This document shows positions 7,619-18,141 of a stretch of DNA of 64,000 nt, in pieces. Within the stretch, counting starts at the first letter, position 1. Every line of letters begins with the position of its first letter. Source of the DNA: Thraustochytrium sp. TN22 (taxonomy: Eukaryota > Sar > Bigyra > Thraustochytrida > Thraustochytriidae); contig JABLUY010000106.1 of the NCBI GenBank assembly GCA_013306675.1, forward strand, positions 54,499 through 118,498, read 5' to 3'. The position numbers and the translations under genes were made by a program. Under the pieces are notes generated by a model, which saw only the letters and a program-made list of their open reading frames with translations, was not told where the DNA came from and made no database searches.

Positions 7619-9730
7619 ATGGCGCAGGCGCGGCACAAGCAGACGACGAACGAGTTCTACCGCGCGGTCCTGGACAATGCCATCCGCGAGGAGTGGGAGC
7701 TGGCCGCGCCTGAGGCGCACGCGCGCAAGGTCGCCAACGCGCGCAGACTGTCGACGCTGTACGGCTACAGCAGCAAGTCCGCTGTGGTGCAGGAGCGCGT
7801 GAGGAGCCGTCGCGGGAGGCGCCCCTCCTCGCGCCAGCTGGATTCGCGCCAGCTGAGTGAACTCGGCACGGCTAGGGAGCCGCGGACGCCGCTGGATGCG
7901 AGACGCCCACCCAGCGCGGTGCAGGCAAGCCCCAGCCGCGGTCTGCTCGGCTCCGTCGCCTTGGACTCCAGCGAGAGCGCGCCCAACCTGCGTAGCGCGG
8001 GCTCAGTTCACTTCGGAGCGGGTGACCTCTCCGACGTGCACCCGCTCTCCGACAACAGCGATGACGAGGGCGCCGGCCTGGGTCACCTCGCGGCCGACGA
8101 CTCGGACCCGTCCGGCCATGTTGGCGCCGACGGCTCGCGCACAAAGCGCGCGGTGGCCCGCCGCAAGCGGCCGCAGGAGACGCGGCTGCTCAACGCGGCC
8201 AACTCGATGCTGCACCCGGAAGCGCAAGCGCCGCCCTGGTACCTGGGCTACCAGAACTCGGCCAGCTTGCCTGCGCATGCGACGCGGGAAGTCGCGGCGC
8301 GCTATGGCCACGCCGCCGTGCTCAACTATCAGCGCCGCGAGTTCGGCATCGGCCACAAATCCGTCGACTACGCCATTACGAACGTGACGCTCAAGCACTC
8401 GCTGCCCAAATTTACCGGCGAGGATGCCTTCGTGGACGACTACCGGCCGCCTCTCTTCGGCCGGCCCGGGGCCTGGCCCCTCGCCGGCACCTATGTGACC
8501 GGGTCCAACCTTCGGCCCAAGGAGCCCCTGCCCGAGGTCACACCGCACATTCGCAAGTACATGGACCGCGTGAAGACCGAGGTAGACACCTTCAACCAGG
8601 CCATTCTCGACCATCAGCACCAGGCCGACGCACACCGCTCCGCTTTCTCCGCAGCGCGGCCCAAGCTCGAGATCAACAGCGGCACGGGCAAGCCGGTGCT
8701 GCTCTCCAACCAGCTCATCAGCGAGATGCCGCGTATGCGCTTCTGGCGCGGTGCCACCGTGCTCACGGAGAAGCACGAGGATGAGGCCGCGCTTGAGCAA
8801 TCGCTCGCACGCCACCAGGAGCACTACCTCGCAATGGTAGCCCTGCGCTGGTCCGAGTCTCTCTACTTGTACAAGCTGCTGCGAGCGCTCTCTGTGCAGC
8901 TACGCCCCGGTCTCGAGGAGTTTGACTCGCTGCTCAATGACGTGCGCTACGCCGTGGCACGTGGCGCTCCCAGTGCCCAGGACATGGACATCGGCGGCGG
9001 CGGCGCCGCCGCAGACAGCGCCGCCGCCTGCGGGCCGGCGGGGGCCATCCATCCAGATGTGCTTCGCCAGGGTCTCCTACGGCAAGACAGCGATGACAGC
9101 CAATCGACCTCGTGCGAGGAGAAGCGGGCTGGCCCCGAACTCGTCCGCGCCGACTCTACGTGCACGCAGGAGCAGCGCGCAATCTCCACGACCGCCATCG
9201 ACCGCGAGACTTTCGTGAACGTCGTGTGCGGCCACCTCGAGCACGCGGACCGCCGCAAGGTCAACAAGCTCTACTCGGGCTTCGACCCGCACCGCACCGA
9301 CGCGGTCGACTACAGGCTCATCCTCGCCACGCAGCGGTGCTTCTGGAAGCACAGCAGCGAATCCGAGCTCGACAAGCTGCTTGCCATCTTTGACATTATG
9401 GATAGTCACGCCGGGACGGGCGTGCTGTCAGCAGAGGACCTCCTCGCTATGTTACACCTCTGCGGGTCTGCCAGCGATGATGAGGCCGACATGCACCAGG
9501 CGGCGCGCCTGGCCTTTGGCAACGTCGTTTCGGACGAGACGCTTCTCAGCGAGCCGGGTGCCATCCACCGCGAGGAGTTGGTGAGAGCCCTTGCGCGCAC
9601 ACAAACATCGGCGCCGCTCGTGGCTCTCTTTGGCCGTCAGATGCAAGCGCGCATTGGCTTGCTACTCGGCACCAAGGACAATCAGACGAACATGGACGCC
9701 GTGGATGTTCTCGACGCCACCTCCTCGTGA
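7619..9730 (+). CDS. Hypothetical protein with degenerate C-terminal EF-hand region
   Basis: Starting at the ATG at 7619 (context caacATGG), this encodes 703 residues. The frame extends 79 codons upstream, but that stretch is low-complexity. Residues 1-55 are a charged helical segment; about 55-200 are Ser/Arg/Asp-rich and probably disordered. About 205-430 form a conserved-looking globular region with W-Y-L-G-Y-Q-N, aromatic-rich P-P-L-F-G-R-P motifs and a predicted helix around H-Q-H-Q-A-D. Residues about 520-670 look like a pair of EF-hands (F-D-P-H-R-T-D-A-V-D and F-D-I-M-D-S-H-A-G-T-G-V-L-S-A-E-D), but several Ca2+ ligands are missing, so binding is doubtful. Such layouts are common in protist cytoskeletal or axonemal proteins. 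I recognise no named family. Confidence 0.6.
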   Translation: MAQARHKQTTNEFYRAVLDNAIREEWELAAPEAHARKVANARRLSTLYGYSSKSAVVQERVRSRRGRRPSSRQLDSRQLSELGTAREPRTPLDARRPPSAVQASPSRGLLGSVALDSSESAPNLRSAGSVHFGAGDLSDVHPLSDNSDDEGAGLGHLAADDSDPSGHVGADGSRTKRAVARRKRPQETRLLNAANSMLHPEAQAPPWYLGYQNSASLPAHATREVAARYGHAAVLNYQRREFGIGHKSVDYAITNVTLKHSLPKFTGEDAFVDDYRPPLFGRPGAWPLAGTYVTGSNLRPKEPLPEVTPHIRKYMDRVKTEVDTFNQAILDHQHQADAHRSAFSAARPKLEINSGTGKPVLLSNQLISEMPRMRFWRGATVLTEKHEDEAALEQSLARHQEHYLAMVALRWSESLYLYKLLRALSVQLRPGLEEFDSLLNDVRYAVARGAPSAQDMDIGGGGAAADSAAACGPAGAIHPDVLRQGLLRQDSDDSQSTSCEEKRAGPELVRADSTCTQEQRAISTTAIDRETFVNVVCGHLEHADRRKVNKLYSGFDPHRTDAVDYRLILATQRCFWKHSSESELDKLLAIFDIMDSHAGTGVLSAEDLLAMLHLCGSASDDEADMHQAARLAFGNVVSDETLLSEPGAIHREELVRALARTQTSAPLVALFGRQMQARIGLLLGTKDNQTNMDAVDVLDATSS

Positions 9731-9971
9731 CCCACTCGAAAAGGAGGTATTCGGACAGATGAAGATCTCAATCGTTTTCTCTTGCTGCTCAAGTGCGCAA
9801 CGCCCCTTCACGAGATCGAATTTTGCACTCGGCGTTGATACCGATCGACAGAAGAGGTCTTGCGCAGTGATGGCGGTGGCACGCGATGGCCGTCAGACGA
9901 CGGCAAGGCACCCTTGCACGTGTCCTCTTCGAGACTTGCGAATCATCATCTCCAACTTCTAACAACCTAAG
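9731..9971. other. Convergent 3' intergenic spacer
   Basis: This 241-bp AT-richer spacer separates the convergent EF-hand (+) and RING (-) genes. It ends in the palindrome GCTAGCTAGC (9972-9981), which contains the RING gene's stop codon. Confidence 0.5.
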
Positions 9972-11405
9972 CTAGCTAGCCTTTGCCTTCGCTTTGCGGG
10001 CCACCTTCTTAGCGCGCATACCTGATTTTGCGCTGCCCTTCTCTCGGCCACTGCCACCGCCAGAGCCCTCGTGCGAGGGCACGCTCGCACGCACGATCGA
10101 CGACCGCGCGGACGTCCTCACGCGAGCGTCCTCATCGTCCGAGTCCTCCATGTCCTCGAGATCAAAGCGACCCACCGACACGCGCGAAGGCTTGTTGGGC
10201 TTCGACGAGACTCGAAACTCGTCTTCGGACATTGACGAGGAGGAAGAGGAGTCCTCCGCGTCTTCAGAGGACACATCGGCTGACTCCATCGCGGAGGGTG
10301 GCGGCAGCACCTTGCGCTTCTTTGTCGCGGACGCCGGCGTAATGGTCGTAGACCGGGCGGAGGCCACCAGCGAAGCATAGTCCTCGGCGTCCGGAAAGGA
10401 TTGGGAGACCGAGATCGTGTGCCGCCGCTTCGTGGCCTTGGCGGCCGCGACCTGCGCCGAGGGCGCCTTGGCCGGTGTACGGATGGTCGTCGTACGCGCC
10501 GAGGTCTCCAGGTCGGCGGCATCCTCCCCCTCCACGGCAAAGGACGCCTCGGCGGCCACCGAGATTGTCCGGCGCCGCTTCTTCTGCTGGTTGTGAGCCG
10601 CGGCAGATGGTGCTGGAATTGACGTTGCGGGGGGAATAGGCACCGCTCCTGAAGCTGTTGTTGGTGCTGGTGCTGCAACAGAGGCTGACGACGCCAACCT
10701 CGCAGGCGAGCGAATCGTCGTGGAGCGAGCCGAGATCGCCGCGAGTGCGTCAGCATCGGTGCCGCGGGTAGCCGTCACGACGATAGTCTCCTGGGCCCCC
10801 GATGGAGGTGGAGCATGGCCATTAGCAGCCCCATGACCGTTGGCAGCCGCATGGCCATTGGCCTTGGCGAGAACGCGCGATGAGGAGGCTGACACACGCA
10901 GCGCCGCCTCAATCTCGTCGCCATTTGGATCGGTCCTGGTCACTGCAATGACACGTGAGGACGTGCTGGCCCGGGCTGACGGGGTTGACACCTGCGTAGC
11001 GGCCGGGGCCGGGACAGCAACCGCAGCAGGCGCGCCGTTCCGCTGCACCTTGCTTTGCTTCTGCTGCGCGGGACGCACCACCGAGCTTGACGCAGACAAC
11101 GCGAAAGCACTCTCGGCGTCAGAATCGGAGTCCTCGCCGCCCAGCGTTTCTGAGGCCATCACGGAGATTCGCATCGCCGGCGGCGACGCGACACGCGCCA
11201 CCGGCAAGACCGTGGTACGCTCTGCTTCTTCTCGCGGGCGCTTTTCAGTGGCCCTTTTCACCCGTGCACCTGCTGACTGCTTCTCCATGGTCTTCTTCTG
11301 TTGTGATTCATTCTCCGCGTCTTTTTCGTCTTTTCCATCGTGCTCGTCCTCCTCCTCGTCGTCGCTCCCCTCTTCCTCGTCCTCGTCATTCCCTTTGTTT
11401 TTGTC

Positions 11406-11436
<31 letters not shown>

Positions 11437-13956
11437 TCGCTGCTACTGGAGCCGTCTTCGCTGACAGCCTCCTTGGTTTCCTGACCGTCGCTGTCGGCAG
11501 CGCTCTCGACACCATTGCTGTCCTCCAAGTCCTCGTCCAAGTCCTCCTGCGCGCCCACACCCCCAATCTGCATCGCAGCCTGAGGGACCTGGTCGGACGC
11601 AGCGTAGTGATTGACGCCGTAGGAGACGGAGAGGGCGAGCGGAGCCCCGTTGACGGCATTGAGCTGGAGCGTGAGCTTCTCGAAAGAATCCACGCCGGCC
11701 GAGGCAAGGTCGAACTCCAAAGATCCCGTGCCGTGTTGCAGGTCGATCTGCGTGGCCAACCTCTTGGTCTCAAAGAAAGGGGCGCCGGGTTCAGGGCTGG
11801 CCACGCGGCAGCTGAGTTCCAGAACGGCGTTAATATCGCAGTGATAGCCCCGCGCAGTGAAGGTCTCGACGTTGTGCGGTGCGAGGAGCGCAGGGAACTC
11901 GTCCGCCTCCTCGCTCTGCAGCTCGAGCACGCAGACTCGCAGGCGCCACGGCACGCTCCCAGTGAGCTGGCCCTTGCGCAGGAACTCGGGGAAGAAGTTC
12001 TTGTCGTACATGATACTGAGCGTGACGTGTTTCGTGGCGCCCTCCATTTGCATGAGGACATTGCGCTTGAGGACGAGGCCAGGGAGAACATCAAACTCCT
12101 CCTGGCGCACGAGGTGTGCCTCGACCTCGTCTCCGTTGCCGCCCTCGAGCGTGCGACCGGTGAGCTCCTCCCACTTGCGCTTGAACTCCTCGTGCTCGAC
12201 GAGCTCGAGCTGCTTCAGGTCACCCTCGATGCAGCGCTGCGCGACGGCCCACAGCGGCCGCGACACGGCGAAGCGGCGCGTGCACGTCTGGCAGATGGGT
12301 GTGCGGCACACCGGGCACTTCACCTGGCCCGTGTCCATGTTCTCGAGCTGCAGCATCGCATTGAGAAGGCACAAGCGGCAGAAGGCGTGGCCGCACGGAA
12401 TGCTCACAGGCTTGAACATCAGAGACAGGCACATATTGCAGGTCAGGTCCTCGCAGAGCGCCTTGGAGTCGCGACTGAACACGCGCCAGTCCAGGGCCCT
12501 ATCGGGCTGCGTCACGCTGTCGTCGTCCGGACCCGCGCCCTCCAGCTCACGCAGCCCATGCATGCGCCGGAGCGAGTTGACGTCGTACGTGGCGCCGCCC
12601 TGCAACGACGGCAGGCTCGCGGCTTCATCGTCGTCGTCGTCGTCGTCGTCTTCCATGTCCTCGTCCGACGCTGTCTCGCTGGCCGGCGCGCGCGCCTCTC
12701 GCCTCCCACGCACAAGCCGCTTCCCGCCACGCGCGGTGGGTTGCTCATCGTCATCCGACGTGCTGCTAGAAGACCCATCCGAGTCAGCGGCCTTGGCCGC
12801 GCTGGCGTTGGAGCTCGTAGCGAACTTCTTCTTGACCGGGCTCGTGGCCGAGCTCGCGGCACGCTTCGTAGCCGAGCTTTCGGCAGGCTTCTCAGACTCG
12901 TCCGAGTCCGACTCGTCCGACTCGTCCGAAGCGGAATCAGCAACGATCTTGCTCGTCGCTGCAGCACGCTTCTTGACAGAGCTCTCCACGGAAGTGTCTG
13001 CAACGCCCTCGATGGGTGGCTTCTTGGACCGTGTGTCACCCGAGCCGGAGTCAGACTTGGCGTCGGCAATCGCCGCGCTCGTCGCGCCACGCTTCTTAGC
13101 AGAGGACGTCTTGGACACGGCGCTCGCGGTTGGGTCGCGGAAGGCGGGCTTCTTTGACGACGAGTCGTCCGAGTCCGAGTTGGAGTCCGAGTCCGAGCCC
13201 GAGCCCGAATGCGCATCCGCCGCGCTTGTCGTGGCCGCCGTTTCCTTCTTTGCTGCACTCGCAGTAGGCTTGTCAGAATTGTCAGAATCAGAGTCAGAGT
13301 CAGAGTCAGAGTCAGCACTCGCCGCATTCGCGGCGGGCTTCTTGGCTGACACACTCGCGACAGGCTTTTTCGCCTCGTCTTTGTCATCGTCATCGTCCGA
13401 GTCATCATCCTCATCGTCCGAGTCTGCACTCGCCGCACTCGCAGCGGACTTCTTGGACGATGCAGTCGCGACAGGCTTCTTGGACGATGCAGTCGCGACA
13501 GGCTTCCTGGCCTTGTCATCGTCATCGTCATCATCATCATCATCATCATCGTCTGAGTCATCGTCATCGTCTGAGTCAGCGATTGCAGCGCTCGTGACGG
13601 GCTTCTTGGCCGCTTGGCTCGCGACAGCCTTCTTAGACGATGCAGCCTTGACAGGCTTCTTGACCTGGTCCTCCTCATCGTCATCGTCCTCCTCATCGTC
13701 CGAGTCAGCGATCGCAGCGCTCGTGGCGGGCTTCTTGGCCGCTTGGCTCGCGACAGGCTTCTTGGACGATGCAGCCTTGACAGCCGTCCCGGCCTTGTCC
13801 TTCTCATCGTCATCGTCCGAGTCATCGTCCGAGTCATCGTCCGAGTCATCGTCCGAGTCAGCGATCGCAGCGCTCGTGGCGGGCTTCTTGGCCGCTTGGC
13901 TCGCGACAGGCTTTTTGGACGATGCAGCCTTGACAGCCGTCCCGGCCTTGTCCTTC

Positions 13957-14012
<56 letters not shown>

Positions 14013-14121
14013 CGAGTCAGCGATCGCAGCGCTCGTGGCGGGCTTCTTGCCCGCTTTGCTCGCAACAGTCTTCTTGGACGATGCAGCCTCGACAGGCTTC
14101 CTGGTCTTCTTGTCCTTCTCA

Positions 14122-14180
<59 letters not shown>

Positions 14181-14996
14181 TGAGTCAGCGATCGCAGCGC
14201 TCGTGGCGGGCTTTTTGGCTCCTTGGCTCGCGACAGGCTTCTTGGCCTCGACAGGCTTCCTGGTCTTGTCCTTCTCACCGTCACCGCCCGAGTCATCGTC
14301 TGAGTCAGCGATCGCAGCGCTCGCGGCACGCTTCTTGGCCGCTTGACTCGCACCTGGCGTCTTGCCCGCCTTGTCGACCGTAGGCTTCTTGGCTGACGCA
14401 GCCGCGGCAGGCTTCCTGACCTTGTCGTTCTCATCGTCGGAGCCGGAGTCGGAATCGGATTTCGAGTCGGCGTCGGCGTGAACGACTGTTTTGCGCGTAA
14501 CAGGCTTCTTCGTCGACGTCGTAGCCTTGGCGTCCTCGTCCTCGTCCCCGGACGAGGCGGAATCGCTGGACTCGTTGTCTGAGTCGGGCAGTACAAGCGG
14601 CAGGCCCGGGGTACGAGCGGCCTGGCCCGCGCCTCGAGCGGTCGGTGCCGGGCTGTACTTGTTGATGGCCTGCTCGGCGCGGCTCAGGAGCGCAGCGGTA
14701 GCGCTCGCGGGCGGGTGCTCCGAGTCGGAGCTGCTGGCCGACCCTCGGCTATCTGCCCTGTTTCGAGCCTGCGGGCGGTCGTCCTCCTTCTCCGCAGCAG
14801 TCTGCGTGCTTTTCGCCTTGTTCTCCTCCTTGTTCTCCTCCTTGTTCTCCTCCTCATCCTTCTTCTTCTTCTTCGCCGCCGCCGCCTTGTCGCCCGTGCC
14901 CGCGGCGCTCGCCTCGCGCGCCCTGCCCCTGGTCGCGGGCGCCTGCAGCGCCGCGCGCGCCGCCGCGCGCCTCTTGCGAGCCCCTTGGCTCGCCAT
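9972..14996 (-). CDS. Giant acidic repeat-rich RING-finger protein
   Basis: This 1,674-residue intronless protein starts at the ATG at 14996. Residues 1-80 are Lys/Ala/Glu-rich with E-E-N-K repeats. About 100-820 is a Nopp140-like low-complexity region: units of K-K-P-x-A-S-x-A-A-K-K-P-A-T-S-A-A-I-A-D-S followed by Asp runs of variable length. About 848-905 is a C3HC4 RING finger (C-N-M-C, C-G-H-A-F-C-R-x-C, C-P-V-C). About 930-1110 is a folded-looking region rich in beta strands, then another acidic block. The C-terminal 450 residues repeat a short S-A-R-(S/T)-(S/T)-(T/I)-(I/V)-R motif. RING fingers usually recruit ubiquitin-charged E2 enzymes; the acidic Ser/Asp tracts suggest CK2 phosphorylation and a nuclear or nucleolar location (inference). 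No orthologue is recognised. It faces the lipase-like gene head to head. Confidence 0.75.
13579..14357 (-). repeat. Coding minisatellite in the RING gene (K-K-P-A-T-S-A-A-I-A-D-S unit)
   Basis: Six tandem units start at about 13579, 13707, 13861, 14019, 14187 and 14307, each opening with a well-conserved segment near GCGATCGCAGCGCTCGTGGC. Spacing varies (128, 154, 158, 168, 120 bp) almost entirely through the number of Asp/Glu codons in each unit. More diverged units continue to about 12750. Confidence 0.85.
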
Positions 14997-15039
14997 GCTC
15001 GCCGCCGCCGCCGCCGCCGCCGCCTGCGCTCGCGCTCGC

Positions 15040-15070
<31 letters not shown>

Positions 15071-15553
15071 GCGGGCGGTGACAGGCTGCGGTTTTGAAAA
15101 CATCTACAGCCTGAGAGAGCGCTGGCTGGCGGCGGCATGCTCCACAGCATAACCATCCGCATGGTCCGGCGAGGCGTGCGCGCGGGAGTGGCGCGGGAGC
15201 GCGGCGGGCGAGCTGGCATGCTGCGCCGCGCGCGCGGCCCCGCGTCCAGCGCCCGGCAGCGTCGTCTTCAATCGCTCGTCGCGGCCATGAGCGGTCCGGA
15301 CGAGCATGGTTGCGTCATGGCTCGAAAAGCATCCCAAAGGCAGCAGCAGCAGCGGCAGCAGCAGCAGCAGCAGCAGCTGCTGCTGCTGCTGCTGCAGCCT
15401 TGAACCTGGGACGCGCGCGCAGCGGGGCTCCGCAGACCTGCAGCGCGAGCCGCCCACGAACGCGGCTCCGCGCGGCGGCAGCGCGCGTTGCGGCCGACCG
15501 GCGCGGAAGGATCCTCGCGCGCCGCGCCCATCGTCGGCCCCCGGCATGCCGCC

Positions 15554-15587
<34 letters not shown>

Positions 15588-15795
15588 TGCCACTGCGCGG
15601 CGCGCAGGCCCGCCCGGCGCGCGGCCCGGCCGGCCCGGCGCCGGCGCGGCGCGGCCGGCGCGGCGCGGCGCGGAGCCCGGGGTGGCGCAGCGCAGGACCC
15701 GCTGGCGCCGGCATGCGCGCGACCAGGCTGGACGGCGCGGAACTACAACGAGCTGCGCGGGGCAACACACGCGCGCGCGGGCGGGCGGCGGCGCG
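14997..15795. promoter_or_regulatory. Divergent promoter region between RING and lipase-like genes
   Basis: About 800 bp with no supportable gene. It contains CCG-repeat tracts (15002-15070 and 15545-15595) and a CAG/CTG palindrome at 15341-15394. The open frame upstream of 15796 is made of poly-Ala codons from these repeats and is not treated as coding. Confidence 0.4.
15341..15394. repeat. CAG/CTG inverted trinucleotide repeat (perfect 36-bp palindrome)
   Basis: A CAG run with one CGG interruption (15341-15376) is followed without spacer by six CTG units (15377-15394). Positions 15359-15394 are a perfect palindrome with 18-bp arms centred on CAGCTG. Confidence 0.95.
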
Positions 15796-17628
15796 ATGGC
15801 GCGCGGGCGGGCGGCGGCGCGGGCGGCGCTGGCGGCGCTGGCGGCGCTGGCGGTGCTGGCGGTGCTGGCGGCGCCGGCGGAGGCGGCGGAGGCGCCGGCG
15901 GAGGCGCCGGCGCTGGCGTGCGCGGCGGGCGAGGGCGCCGAGGAGGGCAGCTGCGAGGCGGCGGGCGCGGCGGAGGCGGCGGGCGCGGCGGCGCGCATGT
16001 CTCGGACGGAGCGGGAGAAGGAGGAGCTGCGCAAGCTCAAGGCGGAGTGGCAGCGTGAGCGCGAGGAGGCCGGCCGCGGCGAGTCGAGCAGGAGCGAGGC
16101 AGTGTACGGGTTCTTTCGGCGCACGCTGGGGCTGCCGCTGCACGACGTGCGGTTTACGCTGGGCGTGGGCGCGGTGCTGACGGCGGTGGTGTTTCTGTTC
16201 AATCTGGCGTTCCAGTACGACGTGGACCGGAAGAATGACCCGGACGGTACCAAGGCGATGGCGGCGATGAACCACATGCACTCGTTCGCAGCGCTGCAGC
16301 TGCTGCGCGATCGGATGCTGCCGTGGCTACCGCTGGAGGTTCTGCTGGGCGTGGAGGAGATTCTCACGGACGATCTGTATGACTGGGTGGACGGCTACGA
16401 GGGCGACGGGTCGCTGGTGGTGGACTCGGCGCTGCTGCTGCAGGAACGGTCAGGACGGCGCAAGGGGATCTGGCGCGCGGACGACTCGAGCCTGGTGGGC
16501 GCGCCGCACGTGGTGGACCGCTCGCTGCGGTCGCGCGCGTCCAGGGTTCTCTCTGTGCTGGTGGACGGCCCGACAGCGAAGGAGGACGTGGTGCTGGACG
16601 AGCCCGGCCTGCGCGTGGTGGCCGACTTTCTGACGGAGACGCTGCTGGTCTGCGTGTACGAGTCGCGCAAGGAAGACACGCGCTGCGCGCTGCGCGCCGC
16701 GCTGCGGTCGGCGCGGGCGCCGCGGGACGCGCTGAGCTCGGTCTCGCTGGCGCCCGGGTGCGCACCGATCCAGGTGCTGCGGTCCGTGGCGCGGCGCGTG
16801 AAGCAGCTCGAGGAGGCGCTGCTGCGCGGATCCGTGGCGCGCGCCGTGGAGGAGCACGCAGGCTTCAGTGTGCAGCTGGTGGGCCACGGCATGTGCGGTT
16901 CGGTGGCGGCCGCCACGGTGGCGGCGGTCTACGCCGTGCCAGCGGGCTCGCACGAGGGCTGGGCGTTCCAGGGCGACCGTCGCCGGCTGGCGGCCATGGC
17001 GTTTGGCGCCATGCCCGCGGTGTCCGGCCTGCCGGACTCGTCCGAGGCCATGGACCGCGTTGTCACGTTCGTGCACGACGCGGACCTCTTGCCGCGGTTG
17101 AGCCCGTTATCGCTGAGCCGCGCGCGACGGCTTTTTACCGGGCTCGGTACGGTAGCACCGAGCGCCGCGCGCTTCGAGGCGGTGCTGGCAGACGCGCCCA
17201 GCTCGGAGCTCGACCGCAAGTTGCGCAAGCTGATTGAGGATATTCCTGGTGTGGTGGCGCCTGCGGCGCAAGGCGTATCCGACGCGCCCGAGGTGCCCGA
17301 GGTGCAGCACGTGGGGCGCGTCGTGGTGCTTCTGCGCCGTGCGCACGGCGACAGCCTTGCGGCGGACTACGACGACGACGACGAGGACGACGAGGACGAG
17401 GACGAGGACGAGGATCAAGAGGAGAGTCAGGATGGTGGGGCGATCCTGGTGGGCGGCACCGGGGCCGGCTTCGCCGCCATGCCCAAGAAGAAGCAGCACG
17501 AGTACAGCTGGCACGAGGTGACGCCGCGTGCCGCGGCGCGCCTGAGCCTGCTCGGCGCCACGGACTGCGTGTTCTGCCACGCGCCGGTCAAATACGAGGA
17601 GGCTCTACGCGGCGCCTTGAGCGCGTAG
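15796..17628 (+). CDS. Membrane-anchored lipase-3/DAG-lipase-like protein, probable pseudoenzyme
   Basis: This gives 610 residues from the ATG at 15796, which begins a plausible signal peptide (R-rich start, then about 20 Ala/Leu/Val residues). Residues 68-100 are a charged helix and about 120-139 a transmembrane helix. The rest resembles the alpha/beta-hydrolase lipase-3 domain: a strand F-S-V-Q-L-V-G-H-G-M-C-G-S-V-A-A-A at the nucleophile elbow (residues about 358-374), followed by H-D-A-D-L-L-P-R-L-S, like the N-D-x-V-P-R-L-S of diacylglycerol lipases. The elbow should read G-H-S-L-G-G; here residue 365 is Gly instead of the catalytic Ser, so hydrolysis is unlikely. A 15-20-residue Asp/Glu run (about 523-545) precedes the C-terminus. 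If functional, it may be a structural or lipid-sensing pseudolipase. Confidence 0.6.
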   Translation: MARGRAAARAALAALAALAVLAVLAAPAEAAEAPAEAPALACAAGEGAEEGSCEAAGAAEAAGAAARMSRTEREKEELRKLKAEWQREREEAGRGESSRSEAVYGFFRRTLGLPLHDVRFTLGVGAVLTAVVFLFNLAFQYDVDRKNDPDGTKAMAAMNHMHSFAALQLLRDRMLPWLPLEVLLGVEEILTDDLYDWVDGYEGDGSLVVDSALLLQERSGRRKGIWRADDSSLVGAPHVVDRSLRSRASRVLSVLVDGPTAKEDVVLDEPGLRVVADFLTETLLVCVYESRKEDTRCALRAALRSARAPRDALSSVSLAPGCAPIQVLRSVARRVKQLEEALLRGSVARAVEEHAGFSVQLVGHGMCGSVAAATVAAVYAVPAGSHEGWAFQGDRRRLAAMAFGAMPAVSGLPDSSEAMDRVVTFVHDADLLPRLSPLSLSRARRLFTGLGTVAPSAARFEAVLADAPSSELDRKLRKLIEDIPGVVAPAAQGVSDAPEVPEVQHVGRVVVLLRRAHGDSLAADYDDDDEDDEDEDEDEDQEESQDGGAILVGGTGAGFAAMPKKKQHEYSWHEVTPRAAARLSLLGATDCVFCHAPVKYEEALRGALSA

Positions 17629-18141
17629 TTCTGTGTACAAAGAGATCTTTTTCAGAGAAGCCAAGCGAGCAAGCGAGCGGGCGAACAAGCGACCTCGAAC
17701 GAAAAGGCAGAAGAGGACGCAGGGCCGTGAAACAATGCTGACAGTGAGTGCGGCATGCGTGCAGCATAAGAACGTGCAAGCAAGCCTTTGAGCCCCTGGC
17801 GATGCGAGTTTGCCGGAACAAATGAAGCCTTGCCCCACGATGGAACGCAGGAAACACGAAGGAAGGGAATGAAGGGTCGAAAAGCTAACTCTCGCAGCAA
17901 GGGGAGCTTTGGCATCTGGTGCTGCTGCAACAAGAGGGTCCCCATCCGCGTCACCATGCCCTGCCTTGGTGATGCTTTGTCTCAAAGGAGGACACTCTTA
18001 CTCAGCAGAACCGCAAGCTCGCTCGCCGCTTCGGGTTGCCGGGCGGACGCGGCTGCGCGCTTCTCCCCGCACGGGCGCGCTCTGCTGCAGGCGGCGCGCG
18101 CTCCGGCGTCTTCTCTTGCACGCGCTCAGCTTGCACGCGCT
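17629..18141. other. Intergenic sequence before the assembly gap
   Basis: This holds the 3' flank of the lipase-like gene and moderately GC-rich sequence. A frame open from 17788 into the gap shows no recognisable protein similarity. Whether part of the following TPR gene lies here cannot be decided because the gap intervenes. Confidence 0.3.

Noticed and set aside
11857-14346. 829-codon plus-strand open frame opposite the RING gene (also 605 codons at 11340-13157)
   Set aside because: It is Ser/Leu/Ala low-complexity sequence created by reading the Asp/Lys repeats backwards; the minus strand has a real RING finger.
15310-15795. N-terminal extension of the lipase-like protein through poly-Ala codons
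   Set aside because: It is encoded by the CAG/CTG and CCG repeats; the ATG at 15796 starts a proper signal peptide.
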